This document shows, piece by piece, positions 43,807-53,200 of a stretch of 64,000 nucleotides of DNA. The notes beneath the pieces are model-generated. The model did no database searches. It saw only the letters and a list, made by a program, of their open reading frames with translations, and was not told the origin of the DNA. The stretch lies in NCBI GenBank assembly GCA_046160045.1, contig JBJXGR010000037.1, forward strand, positions 1-64,000. The letters run 5' to 3'. Source of the stretch: CAZGUX01 sp046160045. GTDB taxonomy: Bacteria; Acidobacteriota; Terriglobia; Bryobacterales; Bryobacteraceae. Each line of letters starts with the position of its first letter. The stretch's first letter is position 1. Made by a program: the position numbers and the translations under genes.

Positions 43807-46746
43807 GTGGACTCCGGGTCTCTGATGCGGATAAACTCTCCCTACATGCAGCGACTCTATCGGTGGAGTGCGTTTGGGTCCGTGATGTTCCTTATATCGG
43901 TTGGGGCCGCGATCATTTGGGCCCAGAGCTCCGCGAAGGATTCCGGCGCCCCCCTGTGGATTCGGCATACCGGCTTCGAGTCCCTGCGGCGCGGCGTTCC
44001 GGGCGACGGTGGCGCGAATCTGTATGTGTCGCGCAAGGGACGGCTCCAGACGATCAACCGGTGGGATCTCAACCGCGACGGGGAGCTCGATCTTCTGTTC
44101 ACGCAGGATCACAACAACGTCTATACGCCGGAGTCGATCGTCTACTGGGGCGGTCCCGAAGGGTTTCAGTCGTTGCTTCCGGATATGTGGCGCTGGCGCG
44201 CCGGGACTTCCTTGCTGGGCTACCTCTCCGCCCACCGCCGGAACATGACGATGCTTCCAACTCAAGGCGGCGGCCGCAGCCGTATCGCGGACTTGAACGG
44301 GGACGGTTACCCCGACATCGTCCTGTGCAACTACATGCATAACTACCGGCCGGATCAGAATGCGTACATTTACTGGGGAGGTCCCAATGGTTTCGACATT
44401 TCGGCCCGGACCGAATTGCCCGCGTATCTCGCGGGCGGCGTGGCCGTCGCGGACTTGAACCACGACGGCCGCCTGGACATTGTCCTCGCCAACCACGGCG
44501 ATGAATACGGCGAGAGACGCGGCTTTCGCCTGCACCTGGAATCGTACATCTACTGGGGGAACGCCGCGGGTTATGGTCCGTCACATCGCACTTCGGTCCC
44601 CTCGATCAGCGCCTCGGACGTCGCCGCGGGAGACTTCAACGGGGATGGCCACCCGGACTTGGCGTTCGTGAACAACAACAGCCAGGAGCAGAGCGCTTTC
44701 ATCTATTGGGGCGATGGGAAGGGCGCATTCACCGGGAACCGCCGCCGGGTCTTGAGCAGCCGCGATCTGCATCTCCCGGATAGTGTCAATGGCCGATTTG
44801 GCGGCAGCATGAAGACCACTTTCGCCGCCGACCTCAATGGCGACCGCCTGACCGATTTGGTCATTTGCGGGTCAGACCGGGCCGTGGTGTTCTCTGGAGG
44901 CGTCAGCGGTCTGAGCGCGGCGCCGTCAGAGCTTCCCGCCAAAAACTGCGGCGGCATCGAGGCCGCGGATTTGAACCGTGATGGTCACCTCGATCTGATT
45001 CTGGCCAATGAAGGCAGCGGCGACCAAGCGGCGCCGGCGTCTTCCATCTTCTGGGGTTCGGCGCAGGGCTATGCCGCAAATCGAAAGACCGATCTGCCGG
45101 CATTGGCGGCGACTACTGTCAGCGTCGCCGATCTGAATCGTGACGGCTTCCCCGATATCCTCTTCGGCAACGCGCACGACGCGGACAGCTATGACGTTCC
45201 ATCCTACATTTATTGGGGTGGGCCGAACGGGTACTCGCCCTATCGGCGGAGCGGACTGCTGGGCTTTGGCGTGGCTGGCAGCGGGATTGCGGACCTCAAT
45301 CGAGACGGGCATCCGGACGTCTTACTGGTAGGGCATCTGAGTGGGAGCACTCATGTCCTGCCGTCAACCATCTATTGGGGGAACCCGGAACACTCCTATT
45401 CCAGTGCGTCCACAACCTTGCTCGATCCGGGTGGAGAGATGGAGTATAGCGCCGCCGATCTCGATGACGATGGATATCCGGACCTGGTCCTCCTCCACGG
45501 AAAGCAGGCAGCCATCTGGTGGGGTTCCGCCGGCGGTCATCGCCCCGAGAACCGTACGTTCCTGCCGATGCGCCAGCCGATCAGCAGCAGCATCGCCGAC
45601 CTCAACCGGGATGGTTTTCTCGACATCGTGATGACGTCCCATGCCGGGCCGGCTGAGACCCATGCGCCGGTGATGATCCTCTGGGGGAACGCCAACCGTT
45701 TCAAGGACGCCCGAACGACGGAATTCGAACTCGGCGCCGCCTCCACCGAAGCCAACACCATTGCCGATTTGAACCGGGACGGCTACCTGGACTTGATTTT
45801 CCCTCAGGGAATGTCCGACCAGTCGGAAATCTGGTACGGGAGCGCGGAGGGCTACCGCCCCCAGAACCACAAGCTCATCGATGCCGACGGGGCTCCGCAC
45901 GCGGCAGTGGCCGACCTCGACGCCGACGGATGGCTGGACGTGGTTTTCACGGCCGCCACCACCGCTACCCGGCCCACGACCAATCTCAAGGCCTGGATTT
46001 ATTGGGGAAGTCCGAACGGCTTTTCAACCGCGGCGCGCACGCCGTTGGAGAACTATACGGGCCTGGACGCGGCAGCGGCTGATTTCAATCGCGATGGCCA
46101 TCTGGATCTGGTTCTGACCAACTACCGGTCGGACACGGCTCGCGACATGCCGGCATTCGTCTATTGGGGCGACGGAACGCGGAACTTCAGCGAGAAGCGC
46201 CGCACGATCCTGGAGGCCACGTCCTGTTCAGCCGTCGACGCGCTCGACCTGAATCGCGACGGTTGGGTCGACCTGGTAATTTCCAACCACCAGAAAAGCT
46301 TCGACCACTCGGCCGGGACGTACATCTACTGGGGCGGCGCCGAAGGGTTCTCTCGCCAGCGCCGGGCGCATTTGCCAACCGTTGGTGTGCACCTCGACAG
46401 TATGGTGGAGGCGGGCAGCATCTACCATCGCAAGCATGAGTGGGACTACGTCTCGGCGCCGGCCGAGGCGCCGGCCGGCGCCGCTTTTGCGAGACTGCAC
46501 TGGAAGGCTGAAACGGGCCTGGGTACGGCGGTCAGGTTCCAGGTGCGTACGGCGGGCGATCGCGGTAGTCTGGAGCGAAGCACCTGGGACGGGCCGGATG
46601 GACCGGCGTCATTTTACACGCAAAGTGGAGCCTCTCTACGCTCCCCTGCCGGCAGATGGATGCAGTACCGCGCGGTGTTGACGTCGCCGGATGGCGGCAA
46701 CTCTCCGGCATTGACGGAAGTGGCGGTCGAGTGCCTCCGCCGATGA
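43807..46746 (+). CDS. Exported 14-repeat FG-GAP (VCBS) protein
   Basis: About 979 residues; the GTG at 43807 or an ATG at 43825 or 43846 could be the start, none with a clear ribosome site. A signal segment (FGSVMFLISVGAAIIWAQ) is followed by fourteen calcium-binding D-L-N-R-D-G-x-x-D-L/I-x-x motifs, from DLNRDGELDLLF to DLNRDGWVDLVI. Each except one or two is paired with a YIYWG-type strand (YIYWGGPNGF, FIYWGDGKGAF, EIWYGSAEGY). Fourteen blades would fit two seven-bladed integrin-type propellers. The last 110 residues form a separate beta-rich domain (GTAVRFQVRTAG, MQYRAVLTSPDG). The role is likely adhesion or glycan binding at the surface. Confidence 0.8.
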   Translation: MDSGSLMRINSPYMQRLYRWSAFGSVMFLISVGAAIIWAQSSAKDSGAPLWIRHTGFESLRRGVPGDGGANLYVSRKGRLQTINRWDLNRDGELDLLFTQDHNNVYTPESIVYWGGPEGFQSLLPDMWRWRAGTSLLGYLSAHRRNMTMLPTQGGGRSRIADLNGDGYPDIVLCNYMHNYRPDQNAYIYWGGPNGFDISARTELPAYLAGGVAVADLNHDGRLDIVLANHGDEYGERRGFRLHLESYIYWGNAAGYGPSHRTSVPSISASDVAAGDFNGDGHPDLAFVNNNSQEQSAFIYWGDGKGAFTGNRRRVLSSRDLHLPDSVNGRFGGSMKTTFAADLNGDRLTDLVICGSDRAVVFSGGVSGLSAAPSELPAKNCGGIEAADLNRDGHLDLILANEGSGDQAAPASSIFWGSAQGYAANRKTDLPALAATTVSVADLNRDGFPDILFGNAHDADSYDVPSYIYWGGPNGYSPYRRSGLLGFGVAGSGIADLNRDGHPDVLLVGHLSGSTHVLPSTIYWGNPEHSYSSASTTLLDPGGEMEYSAADLDDDGYPDLVLLHGKQAAIWWGSAGGHRPENRTFLPMRQPISSSIADLNRDGFLDIVMTSHAGPAETHAPVMILWGNANRFKDARTTEFELGAASTEANTIADLNRDGYLDLIFPQGMSDQSEIWYGSAEGYRPQNHKLIDADGAPHAAVADLDADGWLDVVFTAATTATRPTTNLKAWIYWGSPNGFSTAARTPLENYTGLDAAAADFNRDGHLDLVLTNYRSDTARDMPAFVYWGDGTRNFSEKRRTILEATSCSAVDALDLNRDGWVDLVISNHQKSFDHSAGTYIYWGGAEGFSRQRRAHLPTVGVHLDSMVEAGSIYHRKHEWDYVSAPAEAPAGAAFARLHWKAETGLGTAVRFQVRTAGDRGSLERSTWDGPDGPASFYTQSGASLRSPAGRWMQYRAVLTSPDGGNSPALTEVAVECLRR

Positions 46747-46786
46747 ATGGATTTCGTAAATTTCGCTGGAACAGGAGAATGTCTAC

Positions 46787-47779
46787 TTGCCGACAACTTG
46801 GGAAGTTCGTGACTATGATCTGGAGTTTTTCGAGAAGGACCTGAACAGCTTTGTCCCCGACCGGCTGTTCGACGCGCATGCGCATCTCTACCGGATGGCG
46901 CACTGGGGGCGCCCCACCAGCCTTGACCACGGACCGGATCCGGTCACCCTGGAGGTGTTTCGCAGCCAGATGGAGTGGATTACCCCACGCCGCCACACCT
47001 CGGGGCTGTTCTTCGGAGTCGGCTTTAATGAAGGCTTCAGCGCGTCAAACGACTTCATCGACGGCGAAGTGACCAAAGACAACACGTGTTTCGGGCACTT
47101 CCTGGTTCCTCCGACCATGGATCCCGAACTGCTGCGCCAGGAAGTCCGGAGTCGCAAAGGAATGGTTGGCCTCAAGGTCTATCACTCCTTCATCACGGGC
47201 AAGGCGTCCTGGTTGGCCGATATCGGGGAATTTCTCACCGAACCACACGTGCGGGTCGCCCACGAAGAGGGCTGGTCGATCACCCTTCACATGGTGCGCG
47301 ACCGGGCGATGGCGGATCGGGCCAACCAGGAACGGATCGTGGAGTTCTGTACCAGGTACCCCAACATGAAGCTCATCCTGGCGCATGCCGCCCGGGGCTT
47401 CAATCCGCATCACACCATCGAGGGAATCGGTGCGCTCAAGGGATTGCGCAACGTCTGGTGCGATTCCTCGGCGGTGACCGAGGCCGGGGCTTTCGAGGCG
47501 ATCGTCGAGACCCTCGGTCACGACCGCCTGTTGTGGGGGTCGGACTACCCGGTGAGCCACTTGCGCGGGCGCTGCGTCGCCATTGGCGACCAGTTCGTAT
47601 GGCTGTACGAAGATACGCTCGATTGGGACACGGTGGCGGGACACACCAGGATCAGGCCCCTGCTGATCGGCCTGGAGTCGTTACGCGCGATGAAGTTGGC
47701 CGCCATGCGCCTTCGCTTGTCCGATTCGCAGATCGAGGACATCTTCCACAACAACGCGGTCCGGATGCTCCAGCGGTAG
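46787..47779 (+). CDS. Amidohydrolase-family protein (COG3618-like)
   Basis: 330 residues from a TTG at 46787 that follows AGGAG by nine bases; no upstream ATG is in frame. No signal peptide, so it should be cytoplasmic. The barrel begins with FDAHAHL (His31, His33), has an H in HMVRDRAMA and LILAHAARGF, and ends with WGSDYPVSH (acidic strand-8 residue). C-terminal IEDIFHNNAVRM matches the Tat-exported paralogue at 23435. Family members open sugar lactones or decarboxylate aromatic acids. It follows the FG-GAP gene by 40 bp on the same strand, then an array of dispersed repeats. Confidence 0.8.
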   Translation: MPTTWEVRDYDLEFFEKDLNSFVPDRLFDAHAHLYRMAHWGRPTSLDHGPDPVTLEVFRSQMEWITPRRHTSGLFFGVGFNEGFSASNDFIDGEVTKDNTCFGHFLVPPTMDPELLRQEVRSRKGMVGLKVYHSFITGKASWLADIGEFLTEPHVRVAHEEGWSITLHMVRDRAMADRANQERIVEFCTRYPNMKLILAHAARGFNPHHTIEGIGALKGLRNVWCDSSAVTEAGAFEAIVETLGHDRLLWGSDYPVSHLRGRCVAIGDQFVWLYEDTLDWDTVAGHTRIRPLLIGLESLRAMKLAAMRLRLSDSQIEDIFHNNAVRMLQR

Positions 47780-47829
47780 GCGATCCCATGGATCTTGTTT
47801 CCGGCAAAGCGAACCACCAACTCACCGCA

Positions 47830-47947
47830 GTTCCATTCAGAGCCGCGACCGGAAGGGAGCGGGCACACAGTTCCATTCAGAACCGCGACCGGAAGGGAGC
47901 GGGCACACAGTTCCATTCAGCCGCGACCGGAAGGGCGCGGGCACACG
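47830..47947 (+). repeat. Three tandem copies of a hairpin element, 40-bp period
   Basis: The unit runs from GTTCCATTCAG through CCGCGACCGGAAGGGAGCGG to GCACACA, at 47830, 47870 and 47910 (last copy 2 bp shorter). Each unit can fold as CCGC-GA-CC-GGAA-GG-GA-GCGG: two stems, tandem G-A pairs, and a GGAA (GNRA) loop. A single copy recurs at 49109-49128. There are no unique spacers, so this is not CRISPR. Confidence 0.85.
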
Positions 47948-47956
47948 ACGATTTTT

Positions 47957-47974
47957 GTCGCCCGGCGGCACTTT
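47957..47974 (-). repeat. 18-bp dispersed repeat, inverted partner of 57206-57223
   Basis: GTCGCCCGGCGGCACTTT is the exact reverse complement of 57206-57223. It is flanked by short self-complementary sequence (CGAC-N7-GTCG). Confidence 0.7.
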
Positions 47975-48044
47975 CAAGGGCGCGGGCAGCCGTGGGGCCG
48001 TTGGTAATCGGGGCGCCCCCCCGCCATTTCAAAGGAGTGTTGAT

Positions 48045-49040
48045 ATGAGCATTTCCCGGCGAGGTCTCTTCTCCTCGTTCAAAGCCATGCTGGCGGGCGG
48101 AAGCGCGGGACTCGTCTCCCGGCAGACGCTCGCGTTTGCACAGTCGTCTCCCGCGCGCCCCTATGTGAATCCCCGCAGAGTCTTCCTTGGCGAGACCACC
48201 CGCAAGGAGTTTCGCGAGGCCCTGCAGTCGGGCAGGATCAAGGCGGCGATCATTCCCACCGGCTCCACCGAACAGCACAATGAGCACCTGACGCTGGACT
48301 GCGATGCCACCTGCTCTACCCTCATCGCCCAGCAGGCGGCTCTGCGCCTGTACCCCCAGATCATCGTGTCCACCCCTTGCCCGCTCGGCTACGCTCCCTA
48401 TCACATGGCGCGTCCCGGCACCTTGACCTTGAGAAAAGAGACCTTCAAAGCTTACGTATTCGACGTGATTCAGAGCCTCGCCACTCACGGCATTCGTACG
48501 ATCCTCGTGGTCAACGGGCACAACGGCAACCACGCTCCGCTCCTCGAGATGATGCCCGAGTGGCGCAAACAACTGGGCATCACTCTCGACTCGGAGACCT
48601 ACATCACGGCTTTCAAGGACGACGAGTTAGCTGGGTTTCTGACCAGCTACCGATTGCTCCGCGAGGGGAAACTCGACACCATCGGCCGCCGGACCGGGAT
48701 GAGCCACGCCTCCGAAGTCGAGACTTCCATCCTGATGGCTGCCCATCCGGAAAGGGTTAGACCCTTCACGATGGAAGAATATGACCAGGCGAAACTGAAC
48801 TACGAGTCAGGGTATTCTCCCCAGGTAGCCGCGTATCTGGAGCCCTTCACCAAGCAGGGGTGGCCCAAGGGAGAGAACCCGGAAAACGCTCGGGATCGCG
48901 CCCGCCAGGAGCAGGCTCTCTTCGCGACCAAGGAGAAGGGCGAGCGTCTCATCACGATCGCCACTCAATTCATTGCCGGCAAGCTCCAGCGAATGATCGC
49001 TGCGACGGAGAAGGGAACGCCCTGGCCGGTCAGAGGATAG
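48045..49040 (+). CDS. Tat-exported creatininase-family amidohydrolase
   Basis: 331 residues from the ATG at 48045, seven bases behind AAAGGAG. The leader is SRRGLFSSFKAMLAGGS. The creatininase metal site is visible: Glu76 and His78 in GSTEQHNEHL, Asp85 or 87 in LTLDCDA, His159 and His163 in NGHNGNH, and Glu in HASEVETS. The family hydrolyses creatinine or opens other cyclic amides using two metals; exported members are common in Acidobacteria and Planctomycetes with unknown substrates. It is preceded by the hairpin repeat array and followed by another copy of that repeat, which may be part of its leader and trailer. Confidence 0.85.
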   Translation: MSISRRGLFSSFKAMLAGGSAGLVSRQTLAFAQSSPARPYVNPRRVFLGETTRKEFREALQSGRIKAAIIPTGSTEQHNEHLTLDCDATCSTLIAQQAALRLYPQIIVSTPCPLGYAPYHMARPGTLTLRKETFKAYVFDVIQSLATHGIRTILVVNGHNGNHAPLLEMMPEWRKQLGITLDSETYITAFKDDELAGFLTSYRLLREGKLDTIGRRTGMSHASEVETSILMAAHPERVRPFTMEEYDQAKLNYESGYSPQVAAYLEPFTKQGWPKGENPENARDRARQEQALFATKEKGERLITIATQFIAGKLQRMIAATEKGTPWPVRG

Positions 49041-49108
49041 CCTATCAGCCTGTGGCGAAATGTCGTATCGAGCGACTGAAGCGTCCGGAAACCGCTGAGA
49101 ATACAGAG

Positions 49109-49128
49109 CCGCGACCGGAAGGGAGCGG
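49109..49128 (+). repeat. Single copy of the CCGC/GCGG hairpin element
   Basis: Identical to the core of the array at 47843-47862. It lies between the creatininase-family gene and the convergent PIG-L gene, about 70 bp past the stop. Confidence 0.8.
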
Positions 49129-49160
49129 GCATTCTTTGACTTTTGCCACAGCCTGCTACT

Positions 49161-50024
49161 CTACGCCCCCTGCCACGGCCTGCCGGGATTGGACTGAAGA
49201 TAGTCCACCACAACCGGGCGCATTCGCACGAAAGCCTCCAGCTTGGGATACCCCGGCTCGCTCGTTTTCCAGATACTTCCGATCGAGTCTTTGCTCAGGC
49301 CGAAGATCGATGCCTGGGGCAGCCACGCTTTCTCCTTCGCATCCGCGGTCGCGCTGACGTCCACAAAGACATTCGGCGCATCGCTCTGACCGAGCGCCTG
49401 CCACCGGTCCGGCTTGCTGTTTGGATAGCAATAGACAGCGCTGACAATATGGGGAGGGTGCTTCGAGTCCTGGAACGTCTCTTCCATGGCAAACATGATG
49501 GCTCGCAACACCAGGTCTCCCGCGTCGCGATGATCGGGATGTCCGGCCAGGACGGCCACACCCGGATGATGCGTCAGGACAATGCTGGGACGAACCTCGC
49601 GAATCAGCTCCGCCACTGCCCGCAGGCTGGCCGTGTCCGCCGTCAATGGGCTGTCTTTCAGATCAAGTTGTCTCAGCTCCACCGGTTTCAGTTCGGCGTA
49701 CGATTTCCTGACGCGGTCCAGGTAATACTCGCGGGCCTGTTCCAGGGTTTTCAGGCGTTCCGTTTCCGGGTCATTGAGCCGGCCAAAGCCGCCTTGCGAA
49801 GGCTTCCAGAGGTGTCCGATTCCGGCGGTGAGGGGCGCCGCCACCGCCCGCTCGCCGCGGCGGGCATGCTTGAGCAGGGTGGCGCCGCATCCGCCCAAGA
49901 CATCGGCCGGATGGGCCCCGAACGCGAGAATCGTCTCACCTTCTTTTTTCGTTGTCTGCCCGGCGGAGGGCCCGCCCGCCAGCAATGCGGCTGACCCCGC
50001 CATGAACTCGCGCCGTTTCCACAT
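49161..50024 (-). CDS. Tat-exported PIG-L deacetylase-family protein with altered active site
   Basis: 287 residues from the ATG at 50024; other in-frame starts upstream (50033, 50087) would add up to 21 residues. The leader is KRREFMAGSAALLAGG. PIG-L enzymes remove N-acetyl groups from glycans or mycothiol precursors with one Zn. The first motif is AHPADVLGG: His38 and Asp41 keep the metal ligands, but the catalytic-base Asp (normally in HPDD) is Ala40. The second motif is intact (GHPDHRDAG, His162, His165). The protein may therefore be a binding or weakly active relative. Its stop faces the repeat at 49128; upstream it diverges from the fourth receptor gene across about 250 bp. Confidence 0.8.
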   Translation of the reverse strand: MWKRREFMAGSAALLAGGPSAGQTTKKEGETILAFGAHPADVLGGCGATLLKHARRGERAVAAPLTAGIGHLWKPSQGGFGRLNDPETERLKTLEQAREYYLDRVRKSYAELKPVELRQLDLKDSPLTADTASLRAVAELIREVRPSIVLTHHPGVAVLAGHPDHRDAGDLVLRAIMFAMEETFQDSKHPPHIVSAVYCYPNSKPDRWQALGQSDAPNVFVDVSATADAKEKAWLPQASIFGLSKDSIGSIWKTSEPGYPKLEAFVRMRPVVVDYLQSNPGRPWQGA

Positions 50025-50271
50025 GATTCCCATTCCGTATTGATCTTCAAGAACTCTATCAGGCATCCACCAGCCCACTCCAGGCATTTCTTGTGTTCCG
50101 CGAGTCAGGCGTCGAAGATCGGGTGAGCCTGCCGATCGAAAGAAAGGCTAAGTCCTTCGGGAAATCCGCATAGAAAGGACTCCCCGATCTCAAGTACAAT
50201 ATTCCACAACGGCTGTTGAAGGGGGGGGTGTCTCCGCGCACTTACCCAACCACCATTAGAGGGATACTGCT

Positions 50272-53200
50272 ATGACTAAACTGTTTCGTCTCCTGCCAGT
50301 GCGGCTGTCCGCCGCTCTGTTGGCCGGCGCGCTGAGTCTGTGGGCGCAATCCACTGCCGGCAACTTCGTCGGCACTGTGGCCGATTCCACCGGCGGCGGG
50401 GTCGCCAACGCGCCCGTCACTATCACGCGTCAGGAAACGGGCTTTGTTCGCAATGCCACCACCAACGGCGAAGGCAACTTTGAGTTCCGGATTGTGGAGC
50501 CTGGCACCTACACGGTCGTGGTGGAGGCGAAAGGCTTCAAGAAGTACACCAACAAGGATCTCCCGCTGGCCGCCCGGCAGACGCGCCGGGTCGACATCAC
50601 GCTGGAAGTAGGCGCCCTTACCGAGAGTGTTACGGTCACGGCGGACGCACCGGTGATCAACACCGAGACCGCCCAGATCAGCGAGACCCGTACGTCGAAG
50701 TTGCTGGTGGAGGGCCCCCAAGGCACACCGATCATGAACCGGTTTGGATTGAATACCGCGCAGTGGTCGCTGACGATCCGGGGCGGGACTTCTCCCGAAA
50801 GCAATTACAAGGCGATGGGTTCCAGGCCAACGATGTGGGAAACCGCGGTCGACGGCAACGCCGTCGAGGCTTCCTGGGTGGGCCCGCCCACCGAAGCGAT
50901 CGCCGAGGAGAAGAATGTCGTCATCAACGCCTCGGCCGAGCAGCGGGCGCCCGTTGTCATCGACGCGGTTACCAAGCAAGGCACCAACATACCGCACGGA
51001 TCGTTCACGGCAAGTCTTACGCACGCGGCGTTCAATGCCCTCGGGGCCGGCCGCCCCGGCCAGCCAAGGGGAGCGTCGGTGCCGCGGAAAGTCTATAACC
51101 TGACGGGCGGCGGGCCGGTCTATATCCCGAAGATTTACGACGGACGGAACAGGACTTTCTTCTTCATCTCCGCCGAACGGAATCCCAGGTCGGACACGAA
51201 CTACTTTCTCACGCAGTATATCGAGGCGGCGTCGGTACCCACGGCGGCCATGCGAAACGGAGACTTCTCGAGATACCTGGCGAAAACCAAGCCCAACCTC
51301 CAACTGACCAACCCGCTCACGGGCGTGCCGTTCGCGGGCAACGTCATCCCCCGATCAAGCTGGAATCCCGCGGCAGTGAAGGCCGTGGACCAGTTCTATC
51401 CGTCGCCGAACATTTCCCAGGTCAACGACCCGGATCTTCCGTTCCGCAACCTTGAATACAAATACAACGAAGTCGGAACGTTCAGCCAGTGGTTCTGGCG
51501 GGTGGATCAGAAGATCACCGACAAGAACACCGCCGGCTTTAGTTACAACTCGCGGCCACTGATCGAAACGGGCCAGCACGCTGGATGGTGGGGCCTGCTG
51601 CCCACCACCGGGCGCTACTTCGCCGACCGGCGCGCTTGGGACTATGCCTGGCACGATACCCATGTGTTCAGCCCATCCGTGGTCAATGAGTTCAGACTGG
51701 GCTGGTACCGGGCGCACAACCAACTGGGAGGCACCCAGCCCGCGTCCACCGTCATCGGCGCTCTGGGAATCAATCTCGGCGGCGATGCGGCGCGGCGCAC
51801 CTCGCTGAACGTGATTCCCGACATCAACATCACCGGTTACGACCGCATCGGCGGATTGTACGGGCAGACCGACGAACTGTTCAATTGGTGGAACTTCCGG
51901 AACAACCTGAGTTGGACCAAGAGTAAGCACACCCTGAAGTTCGGTTACGACCACCGGTTCAAGCACTATAACGCGGACAATGTCTCGAAGGACGCGGCCG
52001 GCAACTGGAACTTCACCGGGCGGTTCACCGGCGATGCCTTCGCGGACTTTGTTCTCGGCATCCCTGAGCAAACGGTCAGGTTCACGCCTCGTCCGATTCT
52101 GCTAGCCCGCTACAACGAGTTCGGTTTCTTCGTGCAGGACGATTTCAAGGCCAGCAGGAGTCTGACCATCAACATTGGCGCCCGAGTCGATCGGATCAGT
52201 CCCCGGATCGATGGCAGCGGTGCGCACTACAACTTCAATCCCAAAACCGGGGCTCTCGTTGTGCCGAACGAAACCAGCAGAGGGCTGGTGAACCCCGCGT
52301 TTCCCAGGAGTATTCCCATCGAAACCGCGTCACAAGCAGGTTATCCGGAGCGGTTGACGAACCACTGGTTTGCGTTCACGCCCCGCTTCGGGATGGCATG
52401 GCGGCCCGGGGCCCAGAGCACACGAGTCTTCCGCCTCGGCTATGGCGTCTTCTCGACCGACGCTGGCGCCCAGGGTAACAACTTCGCCCTTTTGCAGGGC
52501 GGCGGCCCATTCGCGTTGAGCGAGACCTTCATCAATAACGTGACGGGCGGGACACCGTTTGTCACCCTGGACCGGCCGTTTCCGGCGGCCTCCGGCAACG
52601 TTCCGGCCACGTTCAACATCACCGGCGTAAACCCGGCTCTCCGCTCACCGTACATGCAACAGTGGAACGTTTCCGTGGAGCAGCAGTTCGGGCTGTGGGC
52701 GTTGCGAGCGTCCTACGTCGGAGCGAAAACGACACAGCTATCCTACACGCGAAACCTCAACAAGCCGGCTCCGAGTCTGATTCCCTTCACCACAAGCCGT
52801 CTGCTTTATCGCGGCTTCAACAACATCAACTGGTTTGACTCCGGCGGCAACTCCAGATACCACTCGGCGCAGTTTCAGTTCACCCACCAGTTCCGCCGCG
52901 GCCTCTTCGTGGACGGTCTGTTCATGTGGTCGAACGAGATCGCCGACCTGGCCGATGGCGGCGGCCCTGGCACGGGAATCGAGAATCCTTACAATCGCAG
53001 CCGCGACCGCGCCAAGGCGTTCATCGACTCGGTCGATTTCCGCACCAGCTTCATCTACCAGTTCCCCTTCGGCAAGGGCCGAAAATTCGCCGCCGATTCG
53101 AACCGCTGGCTCCACGCCGTCATTGGGGAGTGGGAGTTTTCCGGCATCATCGACGCCCGGAACGGACGTCCGGAAACGGTGACCTTCGCGGGGGCCGATC

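Noticed and set aside
47830..47947. Possible CRISPR array
   Set aside because: The 40-bp units are contiguous with no unique spacers, the unit core recurs singly at 49109, and no cas genes occur.
50242..51303. 353-codon open frame opposite the fourth receptor
   Set aside because: Antisense to a signal peptide and carboxypeptidase-like domain that are clearly coding.
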